Positions 1-11,206 of a DNA stretch of 64,000 nt are shown one piece after another; the first letter of the stretch is position 1, and every line of letters begins with the position of its first letter. The DNA is taken from contig CM039515.1 in assembly GCA_022432975.1 (NCBI GenBank), positions 15,502,583 to 15,566,582 on the forward strand, written 5' to 3'. The position numbers and the translations under genes were made by a program. The stretch comes from Begonia masoniana. Its lineage: Eukaryota; Streptophyta; Magnoliopsida; Cucurbitales; Begoniaceae. A model generated the notes under the pieces. It searched no databases. It had not been told where the DNA came from and saw nothing but the letters and a program-made list of their open reading frames with translations.

Positions 1-225
1 GTCGCTGCCTTTCTTCTGCCTCTGCTTTCCGATTTTACCCTTCACCGATTGATAAATGTTTTAATGGTTTTATTAATTGTTTTTAAATAGTTTTAAGTTT
101 ATAAATGGTTTTGTTTTAAGTGGTTTAAAATGTAGACTTCAATTCTGATTTAATTTCCGCTCAAAGTGTAAAATAAAATGAAAAATTTATACGGGTAAAA
201 TGGGTACAGTATTAGGGGCGTTACA
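1..225 (+). repeat. TE1 left LTR, 3' part only
   Basis: Matches 5794-6018 with few changes and ends GGGGCGTTACA immediately before the primer site. The remaining 2.5 kb of this LTR lies left of the window. Confidence 0.9.
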
Positions 226-229
226 ATTA

Positions 230-241
230 TGGTATCAGAGC
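230..241 (+). promoter_or_regulatory. TE1 primer binding site (tRNA-iMet type)
   Basis: TGGTATCAGAGC lies four bases after the LTR end. This is the usual minus-strand primer site of plant Ty3/gypsy elements and sets the LTR/internal boundary. Confidence 0.9.
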
Positions 242-388
242 CCCCGGGTTTTTAAAATCGGTTCTGTAGACTGCTCGACTGCACAGCCACTACGCGGACA
301 TCCTTCATCAACTGTAAGTTTGTTTATAGCTTTATTTGATTTTGTTTCTTAGGATTATCTGTTTAATTTGTTTTAGGCTTTATACACA

Positions 389-1489
389 ATGACTCGAGGA
401 AGAGATCCTAGAGATGACGCGCTAGATCGATTTACGGAGTTGATAGATCGCCAGTCTCAGCATATGGACCGGCAAGCGCAACAGATTACGGACTTAGTAA
501 ATCGGGAGAACCAGAGGGCTCGGGATTTGATAGTTCCCAACAACCAGGGCATGCAGAAGTTTCAGGGCTTACGACCTCCAGTGTTCGATGGTTGATCATC
601 GGATCCTACTGTTGCGGAGGAATGGATCCGAGTTATGGAGGATATGTTAGCTTATGCGGAGGTAGGGAACGGGAGTATGGTGGCGTATGCTACCTTTCAC
701 TTAGCGATGGATGCCCGTTTCTGGTGGGATTCGATCAAAGCGACGACGGACGTATCAGTTATGACTTGGGATCGGTTCAAGTTTGTATTTTTTGACAAGT
801 ATTTTAACCGCACAGTGAGAGTGGCGAAGAGGAATGAGTTCACGCAGCTGAAGCAGACAGGTTCAGTTGCAGAGTATATCCGGAAGTTTGAGGCTTTATC
901 GCGATTTGCACCGCGCCTTATCAGCGATAACGAGGAGAAGGTACACCAGTTTATGGAGGGCCTTAATTCAGAGATCCGGATGCACGTTGTTGTATCAGGT
1001 ATTATTGATGTACCATATTCTGACATCACAGCTAGGGCTCTGGATATTGAGACCGCCAGAGCTACTTGTGTTAGACCGAGGGAGCCAGCTAAGGGCTTCT
1101 TCCGTGAGATTCAACCTCAGTCGCAGAATCAAGGCTGGCAGCCGAGAGCACAGCAACAACAACAACAGCAAAGAGACATTAAAAGGCCTCTAGAAGGAGG
1201 CAACGATTGAGGGAAAGGCAAACAGGTACAAGGGGCTTCTCAGTTACCTCTTTGCCCTAAATGCCAGAGGGAGCACAGGGGACAGTGCAGGGTAGGCACA
1301 AATGTGTGCTATTGGTGTGGAGAACCAGGCCATTTTGTTAAAGACTGCCCGAATCAGGGTCGAGATCAATCAGGCAGAGATCAACATGGCAGAGATCAAA
1401 GAAAAGTTGTACCAAGAGTCTTTGCATTCATCGAGCCTAACAACGCCGACGATGGGGCCCAACCTTCTACAATTGCATGTATTATTTAA
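389..1489 (+). pseudogene. TE1 gag (two in-frame stops)
   Basis: One reading frame from the ATG at 389 to TAA at 1487-1489, about 366 codons, is interrupted by TGA at 593-595 and TGA at 1208-1210. The retrotransposon gag core lies in the middle part (FWWDS near 720; [20 protein letters not shown] near 850-905). A Q-rich linker follows, then a CCHC knuckle (CYWCGEPGHFVKDCP) at about 1304-1348. The frame ends just before a protease would start, so gag is present and pol is absent. The protein would be the capsid/nucleocapsid that packages element RNA in the cytoplasm. Both stops are TGA, but no readthrough context is evident. Read as a decayed gag. Confidence 0.85.
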
Positions 1490-3282
1490 ATTACTTGTAC
1501 AACGATATGTATATGATAGATAAAATATTTAGATCTGAAATTAGTAAAGAAGAGAGTAATAGGTGAGTAAGAAGGAATTACTAGGCAAACCTCGAAGAGA
1601 AGATAATAGGACACACATATAACAATAAACGCCATATAGAAATATAGTTATACATTAGTAGGATTAGTTTGATTTAATCAACGGAGTTTGCGCACCTAGA
1701 GTTTAATAACAATTAGAGGAATACGCCCTATGAGATATGGATTTTAAGTAGGTAGGGATTGTGCCTAATTGGCAACCTTTTGGAGTATTAGGATACGACT
1801 AGTCAAGAAAGAAGAAAGTTTAGAAATAAACCTATAATGGGATACCTAGATTGTTATAATACCTGAAGTGTGTTTAAATAGATCAAGTACCGAAGAGCTC
1901 GTATATTGACGATTCGTATGAAGTTAGGAGTATCTAGATTAAGATAGAATTCAAGAGTTAAACTTAGAATGATTTTCGAGTAGAATAGTTGGAACCTGAT
2001 TGGAAAGAGCGAACAAAAATAGATTAGTCGATGAACTCAAAGTAGCCTTGAGGAATTTAGTGAAGGTAAAGTAGATCGTTGGAATAAATGAGAGCTTAGA
2101 TTGGCGTTTAAAGGATAACAAATTGAGAAATTTGCGATTTATAGAATAAGGAGGGTGAGAATTATCACCGAAACCATCTAAGTAAACTTAGAGGTGAGAT
2201 TAAGTTAGTAAATTTCTAGTGATCGACTCGTGTGTGGCAGGTCGAGACCAAGTAGTGCATGAATGGCTTAGGTTAGAATGACTAGTTTAGAGCGCATCAA
2301 TGAGGAGATTTAGAGACTTGACCGTGCTTAGAGCAAATAGAGTTTAAGATAAACAAAGAAGTGTAACGTGAGCAGTGTGAGAACTTTAATTAAGAATATA
2401 GTGGTAGAATTTAAGGACAAAACTGAGAATGGAAGCGATGTTTATAAGGAAACTCTGGTGACATAGTTCGAGGAGTATGACAGTGTAAGCTTAGTTGTAA
2501 AATCCGCCCTGAAATAACTGGCGGGATTGGTAAGTTGCCCAGGAAAGTATGTGATTTAGGAGATTTAGTAAGAATTAATGTGTGAGTGAGGATATGTACA
2601 ATCCAATTGAGAGTAGAGATTTCGAATTTAAGGCTAGTGTTGGAAGGTATAGTCGACGTTTTGGATTAGAATCGTAGAGATTGACCCTAGGGATGACGAG
2701 ATCAGAGTTAATAAAAGGAAGTTCGAATTTTGTTAGAGATAGAATTCTAAGTAAATAGCGACTGTAACTCCTAGTTTGACTCACATAGACAAGGTAGTAT
2801 TATAGTCGTATAGTTGCAGAGTATAACAATGAGGACTTAATTAGGAAACCCGTACCGAAATAGTCTCCGAAGGTCAATAGGTTACCCAGGAAGATAGGTG
2901 ACAAGGAAATCCTATGGGTGAGGCAGTTACAAGGAATCGTTACCCGAGTGAATATAGAAATATGGGTCGACATGAGTCTCGACTACTGATGAAGCCAACG
3001 AAGTTATAGAGAAGTTTAGGTAAATCAATTGGAGATTTAAGGACTTAACTAAGCTCAGTATTTTAGTAAGGAAGTGTATGATCAGATCGAAGGTAGAGAA
3101 TACAAGTTTAAGGCCGATATTGGAGAGTACAGTGGACAGTTTTGGTTGAGAATCACGAAGAGAGACCGTAAGTAAAAATGATAATCGAAAGCGTAAGGCC
3201 GCGTGATATGAGACATTAACATCAAAGGCTATATAAGCTAAGTCAAATTTTGAGGACAAAATTTTAAATAAGGTTGGTGGAA
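1490..3282 (+). other. TE1 non-coding internal region (no pol)
   Basis: About 1.8 kb, purine-rich on the + strand and full of stops in all frames. I recognise no pol motif. It contains an imperfect direct repeat: 2623-2685 resembles 3103-3167. The end (TTTTGAGGACAAAATTTT at 3248-3265, then a G-rich run up to 3282) is the usual 3' end and polypurine tract zone of Tekay-type elements. Confidence 0.7.
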
Positions 3283-4833
3283 TGTAACACCCGGCTTTTC
3301 GGGATATTACTATTTTAATATAAATGATATTTTTTATAAATATGTCAAATCAAGCCCGTTTTACCAGCAGAAGGTTTCGTTGGGATCCTAATTATTAATA
3401 TGGATTTTAAGAAATTTACGAGAATTTCCGGAGCAGTAACGCTTAATTCCGAGAAATTATGCTTCTCGTAATATATAGGACGTTTTAATAAAAAATAGTA
3501 AACCTGGTCCGATTTGCGAACGGACAGTTTTATTGGGACCCTAATAATAAGTTGGACTTATTAGTGAAATAAGGAAATTTGGTGAAACCGAATAGTTAGA
3601 CGATTAACGAAACGAAAGACGAAACGAATATGAAATAAGTGTTAAGGACAAAATGGTAATTTTGCCAAACAAATTATTAATTAAAAAGCAAACTCTTTTC
3701 TCCTCTCTCAACACTTAACGAAAAATCACTTTTCTCTCCCTCTCTGTTTCTCTTCTTTTCTCTCTCGACTCCCTCTCTGTCGTCGACGGCGATTCAACGC
3801 CCGACCTCCGATTTCTTCCCCGTTCGTTCCGTTTTCTTTACATTTTCTCCTTCAATCGACGTTCTAGGTATGAACCTACGATCTTAGAGCTTTTATTTCG
3901 ATGTTTACGGAGTTTTAAATAATTAGGGTTTCGTTAGGGTTCGCATTAAAAATGCGATTTAGGGTTCGTAATTAATAGATTTAGCGTGTTTAAGGATATA
4001 AAGAATATATTGAACGTTATTGGACGAGTTTAAACCGATTTGTGGAGAAGTTGAAAATTGGTGGTTTTCGGGTTTTTAGAGAAAAACTCGTAAATTGTGA
4101 ATTGAGGTACCGAGCGTAAATTGCTCGAATAAATAACTCAATGAATTGGATTAGAGCTTTAGGAAGTTCCTTAATTAAGGATTTGTTGAATTCGGACGAT
4201 TAGAAGTTTAAAATTGTGATATTGATGATCGTTGTGTTTTGCCCCAGACAAACAACGCTCGTGGACGGAGCTTGAGCTGCAACGGACGCGAGGTAAGTTC
4301 TCGTGATCTTCTCTGGCCGATTGGCCTACACCGTACTTCGATTTAGCGTCGAGGATCTCAATGGATTGTTTGTTTTAAATTTCTTTGGCCGAGTAGATAG
4401 GTTTATAATTGTTATAGGTTATTCTATTCCGGTCTCGATGGTATGCATGTTGGTTGTTTAGTTTATGTTCATATCTGTTCATGCATCACGTGTTTCAAAT
4501 GTCATGAAAACGAATTTCCGCACGATGTTTTAAAGTAAATGCAAAGAAAGAATGACCCTTCGGTATATAGTTTAAATGGCCCTTCGGTATACAGTTTATA
4601 GCAAAGCAAAGTAAAGAAAACAAAGCATTGTTTGTAAAGTCACATGCACAGCATGCATTTGCATTTACTAGAGCTTACTGAGATTTTTATCTCATAGATG
4701 TCTGTATGGTGTAGGTGATCCCGATACAGGTGACTACGAGATCCCTCCACCTGAGGAGTGATGGCAGTTGACGAAGGATGGTTGCGGTGGTGTGCTGGCG
4801 CAGTCGACGCTCATCTGACCCATGGGGATAGTA

Positions 4834-5352
4834 TGTATAGATTTTGAGGGTTTCGGGAAGATTTTGATTAATGATTGTATAGATTTTGAGGGTTTCGGGA
4901 AGATTTTGATTAATGATTGTATAGATTTTGAGGGTTTCGGGAAGATTTTGATTAATGATTGTATAGATTTTGAGGGTTTCGGGAAGATTTTGATTAATGA
5001 TTGTATAGATTTTGAGGGTTTCGGGAAGATTTTGATTAATGATTGTATAGATTTTGAGGGTTTCGGGAAGATTTTGATTAATGATTGTATAGATTTTGAG
5101 GGTTTCGGGAAGATTTTGATTAATGATTGTATAGATTTTGAGGGTTTCGGGAAGATTTTGATTAATGATTGTATAGATTTTGAGGGTTTCGGGAAGATTT
5201 TGATTAATGATTGTATAGATTTTGAGGGTTTCGGGAAGATTTTGATTAATGATTGTATAGATTTTGAGGGTTTCGGGAAGATTTTGATTAATGATTGTAT
5301 AGATTTTGAGGGTTTCGGGAAGATTTTGATTAATGATTGTATAGATTTTGAA
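4834..5352 (+). repeat. 42-bp tandem minisatellite inside TE1 LTR (12 full copies)
   Basis: Twelve 42-base units, identical by eye, begin at 4834 with a partial thirteenth at 5338. Because 42 is divisible by three, the array is open in one frame (4822-5358, 178 codons, 14-residue repeat CIDFEGFGKILIND). There is no sign that this is a gene. It is best read as a recent minisatellite expansion in the LTR. Confidence 0.95.
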
Positions 5353-5717
5353 TTTTGATTTAATGATTGTATAGATATTTTAGGGTGTTTGGATCTGATA
5401 ATGGATAGATTTACTTTTGAGGTTTTAAACGTTTTAAAAACCTGTTTATAAACTGATTTGATAAAGTTTTATTTGAATTGTAAGTGATTTGAAAACAGGA
5501 GGATTAGACAACTTTTAAACGTATCCATGCAGTTCGTTTTTACAATAGTTTAACGTATGTTTAGTTCGTTTAATTCATTGATTTATGACATGAGAAATGA
5601 GATAATTTCTGTGGAGAGTAAGGAAGAAAGTCTCTGGAAATCTCGGAAATGTTTGGGTTAGCTCTCTGTAATCTCGGATTCCAGAGAGGGATTAGTCGCT
5701 GCAATACAGTGACTGGT

Positions 5718-5780
5718 CGCTGCATAATGCAGCGATCGTGCGCTGCATTATGCAGTGACTGGTCGCTGCATAATGCAGCG
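5718..5780 (+). repeat. Palindrome cluster in TE1 LTR
   Basis: CGCTGCATAATGCAGCG at 5718-5734 is followed after six bases by its near-perfect inverse at 5741-5757, giving a hairpin of about 16 bp. The same word recurs at 5764-5780. It lies about 240-300 bases from the LTR 3' end. Confidence 0.85.
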
Positions 5781-6100
5781 TTTGCAGCGATTAGTCGCTA
5801 CCTTTCTTCTGCCTCTGCTTTCCGATTTTACCCTTCACCGATTGATAAATGTTTTAATGGTTTTATTAATTGTTTTTAAATAGTTTTAAGTTTATAAATG
5901 GTTTTGTTTTAAGTGGTTTAAAATATAGACTTCAATTCTGATTTAATTTCCGCTTAAAGTGTAAAATAAAATGAAAAATTTATACGGGTAAAATGGGTAC
6001 AGTATTAGGGGCGTTACAACGAGAGGTCTAGCGTGGGTACAACGGGCTGCGGCGGTCTCGCTGGGCATGGGACAAAGGGAATTGACGGACGAAGAATGTC

Positions 6101-6220
6101 GGGTGCGACCATACGAGCACTAATGCACCGGATCCCACCAGAACCCCGAAGTTAAAAGTGCTGTTCGGCGAGAGTAGTACTAAGATGGGTTACCACTTTT
6201 GAAGTCCTTGTGTTGCACTC
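6101..6220 (+). rRNA. 5S rRNA gene copy A1
   Basis: 120 nt. CTGTTCGG in helix II, AAGATGG, damaged box C (TTACCACTTTTG). Confidence 0.65.
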
Positions 6221-6352
6221 GTTTTTTTGACCGAGTACTTCCTCGGACATCAGGAGCGAAATTCAAGGGCACGGGAGGTCTGGAGTGGGAGGAACGGGCT
6301 GCGGAGGTCTCGCTGGGCATCGGACAAAAGAAATTGGCAGACGAAGAATGTC

Positions 6353-6471
6353 GGGTGCGACCATACGAGCACAAATGCACCGGATCCCATCAGAACTCCG
6401 AAGTTAAAAGTGCTTCGGCGAGAGTACAACTAAGTTGGGTGACCACTTGGGAAGTGCACATGTTGCACCCC
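6353..6471 (+). rRNA. 5S rRNA gene copy A2
   Basis: 119-nt class; GAAGTGCACATG near the 3' end replaces the usual bases. Confidence 0.75.
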
Positions 6472-6602
6472 TTTTTTTTACCGAGTACTTCCTCGGACAT
6501 CAGGAGTGAAATTCAATGGCACGGGAGGACTGGCGTGGGAGGAACAGGCTGCGGCAGTCTCGCTAGGCATCGGACAAAGGTAATTGGCGGACGAAGAATG
6601 TC

Positions 6603-6721
6603 GGGAGCGACCATACGAGCACTAATACACCAGATCCCAACAGAACTACGAAGTTAAAAGTGCTTCGGTGAGAGTAGTACTAAGTTTGGTGACCACTTGG
6701 GAAGTCCTCGTGTTGCACCCC
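6603..6721 (+). rRNA. 5S rRNA gene copy A3
   Basis: 119-nt class; starts GGGAGCG, has AAGTTTGG. Confidence 0.75.
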
Positions 6722-6852
6722 ATTTTTTGACCGAGTACTTCCTCGGACATCAGGAGCAAAATTCAAGGGCACGAGAGATCTGGCGTGGGAGGAACGGGCT
6801 ACGGCGGTCTCGCTGGGCATCAGACAAAGGGAATTGGCGGACGAAGAATGTT

Positions 6853-6974
6853 TGGTGTGACCATACGAGCACTAATGCACCGGATCCCATCAGAACTCCG
6901 AAGTTAAAAGTGTTGCTTCGGCGAGAGTAGTACTAAGATGGGTGACCACTTGGGAAGTCCTCGTGTTGCACCCT
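6853..6974 (+). rRNA. 5S rRNA gene copy A4
   Basis: 122-nt class with TTGCTTCGG and AAGATGG; 5' end changed to TGGTGTG. Confidence 0.7.
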
Positions 6975-7107
6975 TTTTTTTTTGACCGAGTACTTCCGCA
7001 AACATCAAGAGCAAAATTCAAGGGCACGAAAGGTCTGGCGTGGGAGGAACAGGCTGCGGCGGTCTCACTGGGCATCGGAAAAAAGGAATTGGTGGACGAA
7101 GAAAGTT

Positions 7108-7226
7108 GGGTGCGACCATACAAGCACAAATGCATCGGATCCCATCAGAACTCCGAAGTTGAAAGTACTTCGGCGAGAGTAGTACTAATTTGGGTGACTA
7201 CTTGGGAAGTCCTCGTGTTGCGCCCT
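7108..7226 (+). rRNA. 5S rRNA gene copy A5
   Basis: 119-nt class; CAAGCACAAATGCATCGG in the 5' third. Confidence 0.7.
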
Positions 7227-7341
7227 TTTTTTTTGACTGAGTACTTCCTCGGACATCAGGAGTGAAATTCAAGGACACAGGAGGTCTTGCGTGGGAGGAA
7301 CGAGCTACGGCGTTCTCGCTGGGCAACGGACGAAGAATGTC

Positions 7342-7460
7342 GGGTGCGACCATACGAGCACTAATCAACCGGATCCCATCAGATTTCCGAAGTAAAAAGT
7401 GCTTCGGCGAGAGTAGTACTAAGTTGGGTGAAAACTTGGGAAGTCCTCGTGTTGCACCCC
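7342..7460 (+). rRNA. 5S rRNA gene copy A6
   Basis: 119-nt class. The upstream spacer has lost about 17 bases immediately before GGACGAAGAATGTC. Confidence 0.7.
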
Positions 7461-7576
7461 ATTTTTTGACCGAGTACTTCCTCGGACATCAGGAGCGAAA
7501 TTCAAGGGCACAGGAGGTCTAGCGTGGGAGGAACGAGTTGCGGCGTTCTCGATGGGCATCGGATCAAAAATTTGTC

Positions 7577-7695
7577 GGGTGCGACCATACGAGCACTAAT
7601 GCATCGGATCCCATTAGAACTCCGAATTAAAAAGTGCTTCGGCGAGAGTAGTACTAAGTTGGGTGACAACTTGGAAATTCCTCGTGTTGCACCCC
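7577..7695 (+). rRNA. 5S rRNA gene copy A7
   Basis: 119-nt class; upstream spacer shortened and altered (ATCAAAAATTTGTC). Confidence 0.7.
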
Positions 7696-7825
7696 TTTTT
7701 TTGACCGAGTGCTTCCTCAGACATCAGGAGCGAAATTCAATGGCACGGGAGGTCTGGCATGGGAGGAACGGGCTGCAGCGGTCTCGCTGGGCTCTCACAA
7801 AGGGAATTGGCGGACGAAGAATGTT

Positions 7826-7944
7826 GGGTGCGACCATACGAGCACTAATGCACCGGATCCCAAAAAAACTTCGAAGTTAAAAGTGCTTCGGCAAAAGTAA
7901 TACTAAGTTGGGTGACCACTTTGGAAGTCCTCGTGTTGCACCCC
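7826..7944 (+). rRNA. 5S rRNA gene copy A8
   Basis: 119-nt class; A-run CCCAAAAAAACTTCG replaces CCCATCAGAACTCCG. Confidence 0.7.
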
Positions 7945-8075
7945 TTTTTTTGACCGAGTACTTCCTCTGACATCAGGAGCGAAATTCAAGTGCACGGGAG
8001 GTCTGGCGTTGGTGGAACGGGCTGCGGCAGTCTCGCTGGGCATTGGAGAAATGGAATTGGCGGATGAAGAATGTC

Positions 8076-8197
8076 GGGTGCGACCAAACAAGCACTAATG
8101 CACCGGATCGCATCAGAACTCCGAAGTTAAAAGTGCTGCATCGGCGAGAGTAGTACTAAGATGGGTGACCACTTGGGAAGTCCTCGTGTTGCACCCA
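8076..8197 (+). rRNA. 5S rRNA gene copy A9
   Basis: 122-nt class (CTGCATCGG, AAGATGG); CCAAACAAGCAC at 9-20. Paralogue of A16. Confidence 0.7.
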
Positions 8198-8328
8198 ATT
8201 TTTTGACCGAGTACTTCCTCGGACATCAGGAGCAAAATTCAAGGGCACGGGAGGTCTGGCGTGGGTGGAACGGGCTGCGGCGGTCTCGCTGGGCATTGGA
8301 AAAATTGAATTGGCGGACACAGAATGTC

Positions 8329-8450
8329 GGGTGCAACCATAAGAGCACTAATGCACCGGATCTTATCTGAACTCTGAAGTTAAAACTGCTGCTACGGCGA
8401 GAGTAGTACTAAGATGGGTGACCACTTGGGAAGTCCTTGTGTTGCACTCC
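8329..8450 (+). rRNA. 5S rRNA gene copy A10
   Basis: 122-nt class (CTGCTACGG); GGATCTTATCTGAACT. Paralogue of A17. Confidence 0.7.
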
Positions 8451-8580
8451 TTTTTTTGACCGAGTACTTCCTCGGACATCAGGAGTGAAAATCAAGTGCA
8501 CGAAAGGTCTGGCGTGGGAGGAACGAGCTGCGACGGTCTCGCTGCGCTCGGACAAAGGGAATTGGTGGACGAAGAATGTC

Positions 8581-8702
8581 TGGTGCGACCATACGAGCAC
8601 TAATGCTCCGGATCCCTTCAGAACGCCGAAGTTAAAAGTTCGGCTTCGACGAGAGTAGTACTAACATGGGTGACCACTTGGTAAGTCCTCGTGTTGCACC
8701 CC
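8581..8702 (+). rRNA. 5S rRNA gene copy A11
   Basis: 122 nt with GTTCGGCTTCGAC and AACATGG; starts TGGTGCG. Confidence 0.65.
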
Positions 8703-8833
8703 TATTTTTGACCGTGTACTTCATCAGACATCAGGAGCGAAATTCAAGGGCACAGGAGGTCTGGCGTGGGAGGAACGGGCTGCGGCGGTCTCGCTGGGCA
8801 TCAGACAAAGGGAATTTGCAGACGAAGAATGTC

Positions 8834-8952
8834 GGGTGCGATCATACGAGCACAAATGCACTGGATCCCATCAGAACTCTGAAGTTAAAAGTGCTTCGGC
8901 GAGAGTACTACTAAGTTGGGTGACCACTTGGGAAGTCCACGTGTTGCACCAC
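8834..8952 (+). rRNA. 5S rRNA gene copy A12
   Basis: 119-nt class, with the usual plant T at position 9; 3' end CACCAC. Confidence 0.75.
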
Positions 8953-9083
8953 TTTTTTTGACCGAGTACTTCCTCGAACATCAGAAGCTTAATTCAATGG
9001 CACGGGAGGTCTGACGTCGGAGGAACGGGCTGCGACAGTCTCGCTGGGCAACGGACAAAAGGAATTCACGGATGAAGAATTTT

Positions 9084-9202
9084 GGGTGCGACCATACGAG
9101 CACAAATGCACTGGATCCCATCAGAACTCCGAAGATAAAAGTGCTTCGGTGAGAATAGTACTAAGTTGGGTGAAGACTTTGGAAGTCCTCGTGTTGCACC
9201 CC
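9084..9202 (+). rRNA. 5S rRNA gene copy A13
   Basis: 119-nt class; GAAGATAAAAG and GTGAAGACTTTGG. Paralogue of A20. Confidence 0.7.
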
Positions 9203-9333
9203 TTTTTTTGACCGAGTACTTCCTCGGACATCAGGAGCGAAATTAAATGGCACGGGAGGTCTGGCGTGGGAGGAACGGGTTACGGCGGTCTCGCTGGGCA
9301 TCGGACAAAGTGAATTGGCGGACGAAGAATGTC

Positions 9334-9452
9334 GGGTGCGACCATACGAGCACTAATGCACCGGATCCCATCTGAACTCCGAAGTTAAAAGTGCTTCGGC
9401 GAGAATAGTACTAAGTTGGGTGACCACTTGGTAAGTCCTCGTGTTGCACCCC
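9334..9452 (+). rRNA. 5S rRNA gene copy A14
   Basis: 119-nt class, near consensus; CTTGGTAAGTCC in box C. Confidence 0.8.
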
Positions 9453-9583
9453 TTTTTTTGACCGAGTACTTCCTCGGACATCAGGAGCGAAATTCAAGGG
9501 CACGGGAGGTCTGGCGTGGGAGGAACGGGCTGCGGCGGTCTCGCTGGGCATCAGACAAAGGGAATTGGCAGACGAAGAATGTC

Positions 9584-9702
9584 GGGTGCGACCATACGAG
9601 CACTAATGCACCGGATCCCATCAGAACTCCGAAGTTAAAAGTGCTTCGGCGAGAGTAGTACTAAGTTGGGTGACCACTTGGGAAGTCCTCGTGTTGCACC
9701 CC
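9584..9702 (+). rRNA. 5S rRNA gene copy A15
   Basis: Matches the array consensus at every position I checked. Confidence 0.85.
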
Positions 9703-9835
9703 TTTTTTTTGACCGAGTACTTCCTCGGACATCAGGAGCGAAATTCAAGTGCACGGGAGGTCTGGCGTTGGTGGAACGGGCTGCTGGCAGTCTCGCTGGG
9801 CATTGGAGAAATGGAATTGGCGGATGAAGAATGTC

Positions 9836-9953
9836 GGGTGCGACCAAACAAGCACTAATGCACGGATCGCATCAGAACTCCGAAGTTAAAAGTGCTGCAT
9901 CGGCGAGAGTAGTACTAAGATGGTGACCACTTGGGAAGTCTCGTGTTGCCCCC
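9836..9953 (+). rRNA. 5S rRNA gene copy A16
   Basis: 118 nt; copy of A9 carrying several single-base losses (GCACGGATC, AAGATGGTG, AGTCTCG). Confidence 0.6.
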
Positions 9954-10081
9954 AATTTTTTGACCGAGTACTTCCTCGGACATCAGGAGCAATTCAAGGG
10001 CACGGGAGGTCTGGCGTGGGTGGAACGGGCTGCGGCGGTCTGCGGGCATTGGAAAAAATTGACTGGCGGACACAGAATGTC

Positions 10082-10203
10082 GGGTGCAACCATAAGAGCA
10101 CTAATGCACCGGATCTTATCTGAACTCTGAAGTTAAAACTGCTGCTACGGCGAGAGTAGTACTAAGATGGGTGACCACTTGGGAAGTCCTCGTGTTGCAA
10201 TCT
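10082..10203 (+). rRNA. 5S rRNA gene copy A17
   Basis: 122 nt; copy of A10 with a changed 3' end (TTGCAATC). Confidence 0.65.
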
Positions 10204-10334
10204 TTTTTTTGACCGAGTACTTCCTCGGACAACAGGAGCAAAATTCAAGGGCACGGGAGGTCTGGCGTGGGAGGAACGGGCTGCGGCGGTCTCGCTGGGC
10301 ATCAGACAAAGGGAATTGGCGGACGAAGAATGTC

Positions 10335-10453
10335 GGGTGTGACCATACGAGCACTAATGCACCGGATCCCATCAAAACTCCGAAGTTAAAAGTGCTTCGG
10401 CGAGATTAGTACTAAGTTGGGTGACCACTTGGGAAGTCCTCGTGTTGCACCCC
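10335..10453 (+). rRNA. 5S rRNA gene copy A18
   Basis: 119-nt class, near consensus; GGGTGTG, ATCAAAACTCC, GAGATTAG. Confidence 0.75.
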
Positions 10454-10584
10454 TTTTTTTGACCGAGTACTTCCTCGGACATCAGGAGCGAAATTCAAGG
10501 GCACGGGAGGTCTGGCGTGGGAGGAACGGGCTGCGGCGGTCTCGCTGGGCATCAGACAAAGGGAATTGGCGGACGAAGATTGTT

Positions 10585-10703
10585 GGGTGCGACCATACGA
10601 GCACTAATGCACCGGATCCCATCAGAACTCCGAAGTTAAAAGTGCTTCGGCGAGAGTAGTACTAAGTTGGGTGACCACTTGGGAAGTCCACGTGTTGCAC
10701 CAC
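10585..10703 (+). rRNA. 5S rRNA gene copy A19
   Basis: 119-nt class, near consensus; shares the CACCAC 3' end and downstream spacer of A12. Confidence 0.8.
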
Positions 10704-10834
10704 TTTTTTTGACCGAGTACTTCCTCGAACATCAGAAGCTTAATTCAATGGCACGGGAGGTCTGACGTCGGAGGAACGGGCTGCGACAGTCTCGCTGGGC
10801 AACGGACAAAAGGAATTCACGGATGAAGAATTTT

Positions 10835-10953
10835 GGGTGCGACCATACGAGCACAAATGCACTGGATCCCATCAGAACTCCGAAGATAAAAGTGCTTCGG
10901 TGAGAATAGTACTAAGTTGGGTGAAGACTTTGGAAGTCCTCGTGTTGCACCCC
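10835..10953 (+). rRNA. 5S rRNA gene copy A20
   Basis: 119-nt class; carries the same private changes as A13, 1751 bases away. Confidence 0.7.
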
Positions 10954-11084
10954 TTTTTTTGACCGAGTACTTCCTCGGACATCAGGAGCGAAATTAAAGG
11001 GCACGGGAGATTATGCGTGGGAGGAACGTGCTACAGCGGTCTCGCTGGGCATCAGACAAAGGGAATTGGCGGACGAAGAATGTT

Positions 11085-11206
11085 CGGTGCGACCATACGA
11101 GCACTAATGCACCGGATCCCATCAGAACTCCGAAGTTAAAAGTGCTGCTTCGGCGAGAGTAGTACTAATATGGGTGACCACTTGGGAAGTCCTCGTGTTG
11201 CAATCT
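11085..11206 (+). rRNA. 5S rRNA gene copy A21
   Basis: 122-nt class; AATATGG. 3' end TTGCAATC followed by TTGGTTTTT, so the terminator is weakened. Confidence 0.65.

Larger units (their letters stand above)
1..6018 (+). mobile_element. TE1: gag-only Ty3/gypsy LTR element, 5' truncated by window edge
   Basis: Seen: bases 1-225 match the last 225 bases of a complete LTR at 3283-6018 (constant offset 5793). They are followed by a tRNA-iMet primer site and a gag frame ending in a CCHC knuckle. About 1.8 kb without any pol frame follows, then a purine-rich run and the right LTR. The LTR has terminal inverted repeats (TGTAACACCC / GGGGCGTTACA). No protease, RT, RNase H or integrase is visible. The long LTR and gag style resemble Tekay/Del chromoviruses. 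The gag-only structure matches what is called a TR-GAG or non-autonomous element, which must be moved by enzymes from a relative. The left end and target duplication are outside the window; the right flank is ACGAG in 5S spacer. Confidence 0.85.
3283..6018 (+). repeat. TE1 right LTR (2.7 kb)
   Basis: Starts TGTAACACCC and ends GGGGCGTTACA, giving TG...CA ends with a terminal inverted repeat. It carries a pyrimidine-rich stretch at 3690-3850, a 42-bp tandem array (4834-5352) and a palindrome cluster (5718-5780) near its 3' end. It abuts 5S spacer at 6019. Confidence 0.9.

Noticed and set aside
593..1210. TGA recoding in TE1 gag
   Set aside because: Two TGA stops in a decayed copy; no readthrough element visible and the other elements have TAA and TAG as well.
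4834..5352. CRISPR-like array
   Set aside because: Contiguous identical 42-bp repeats without spacers, inside a plant LTR.
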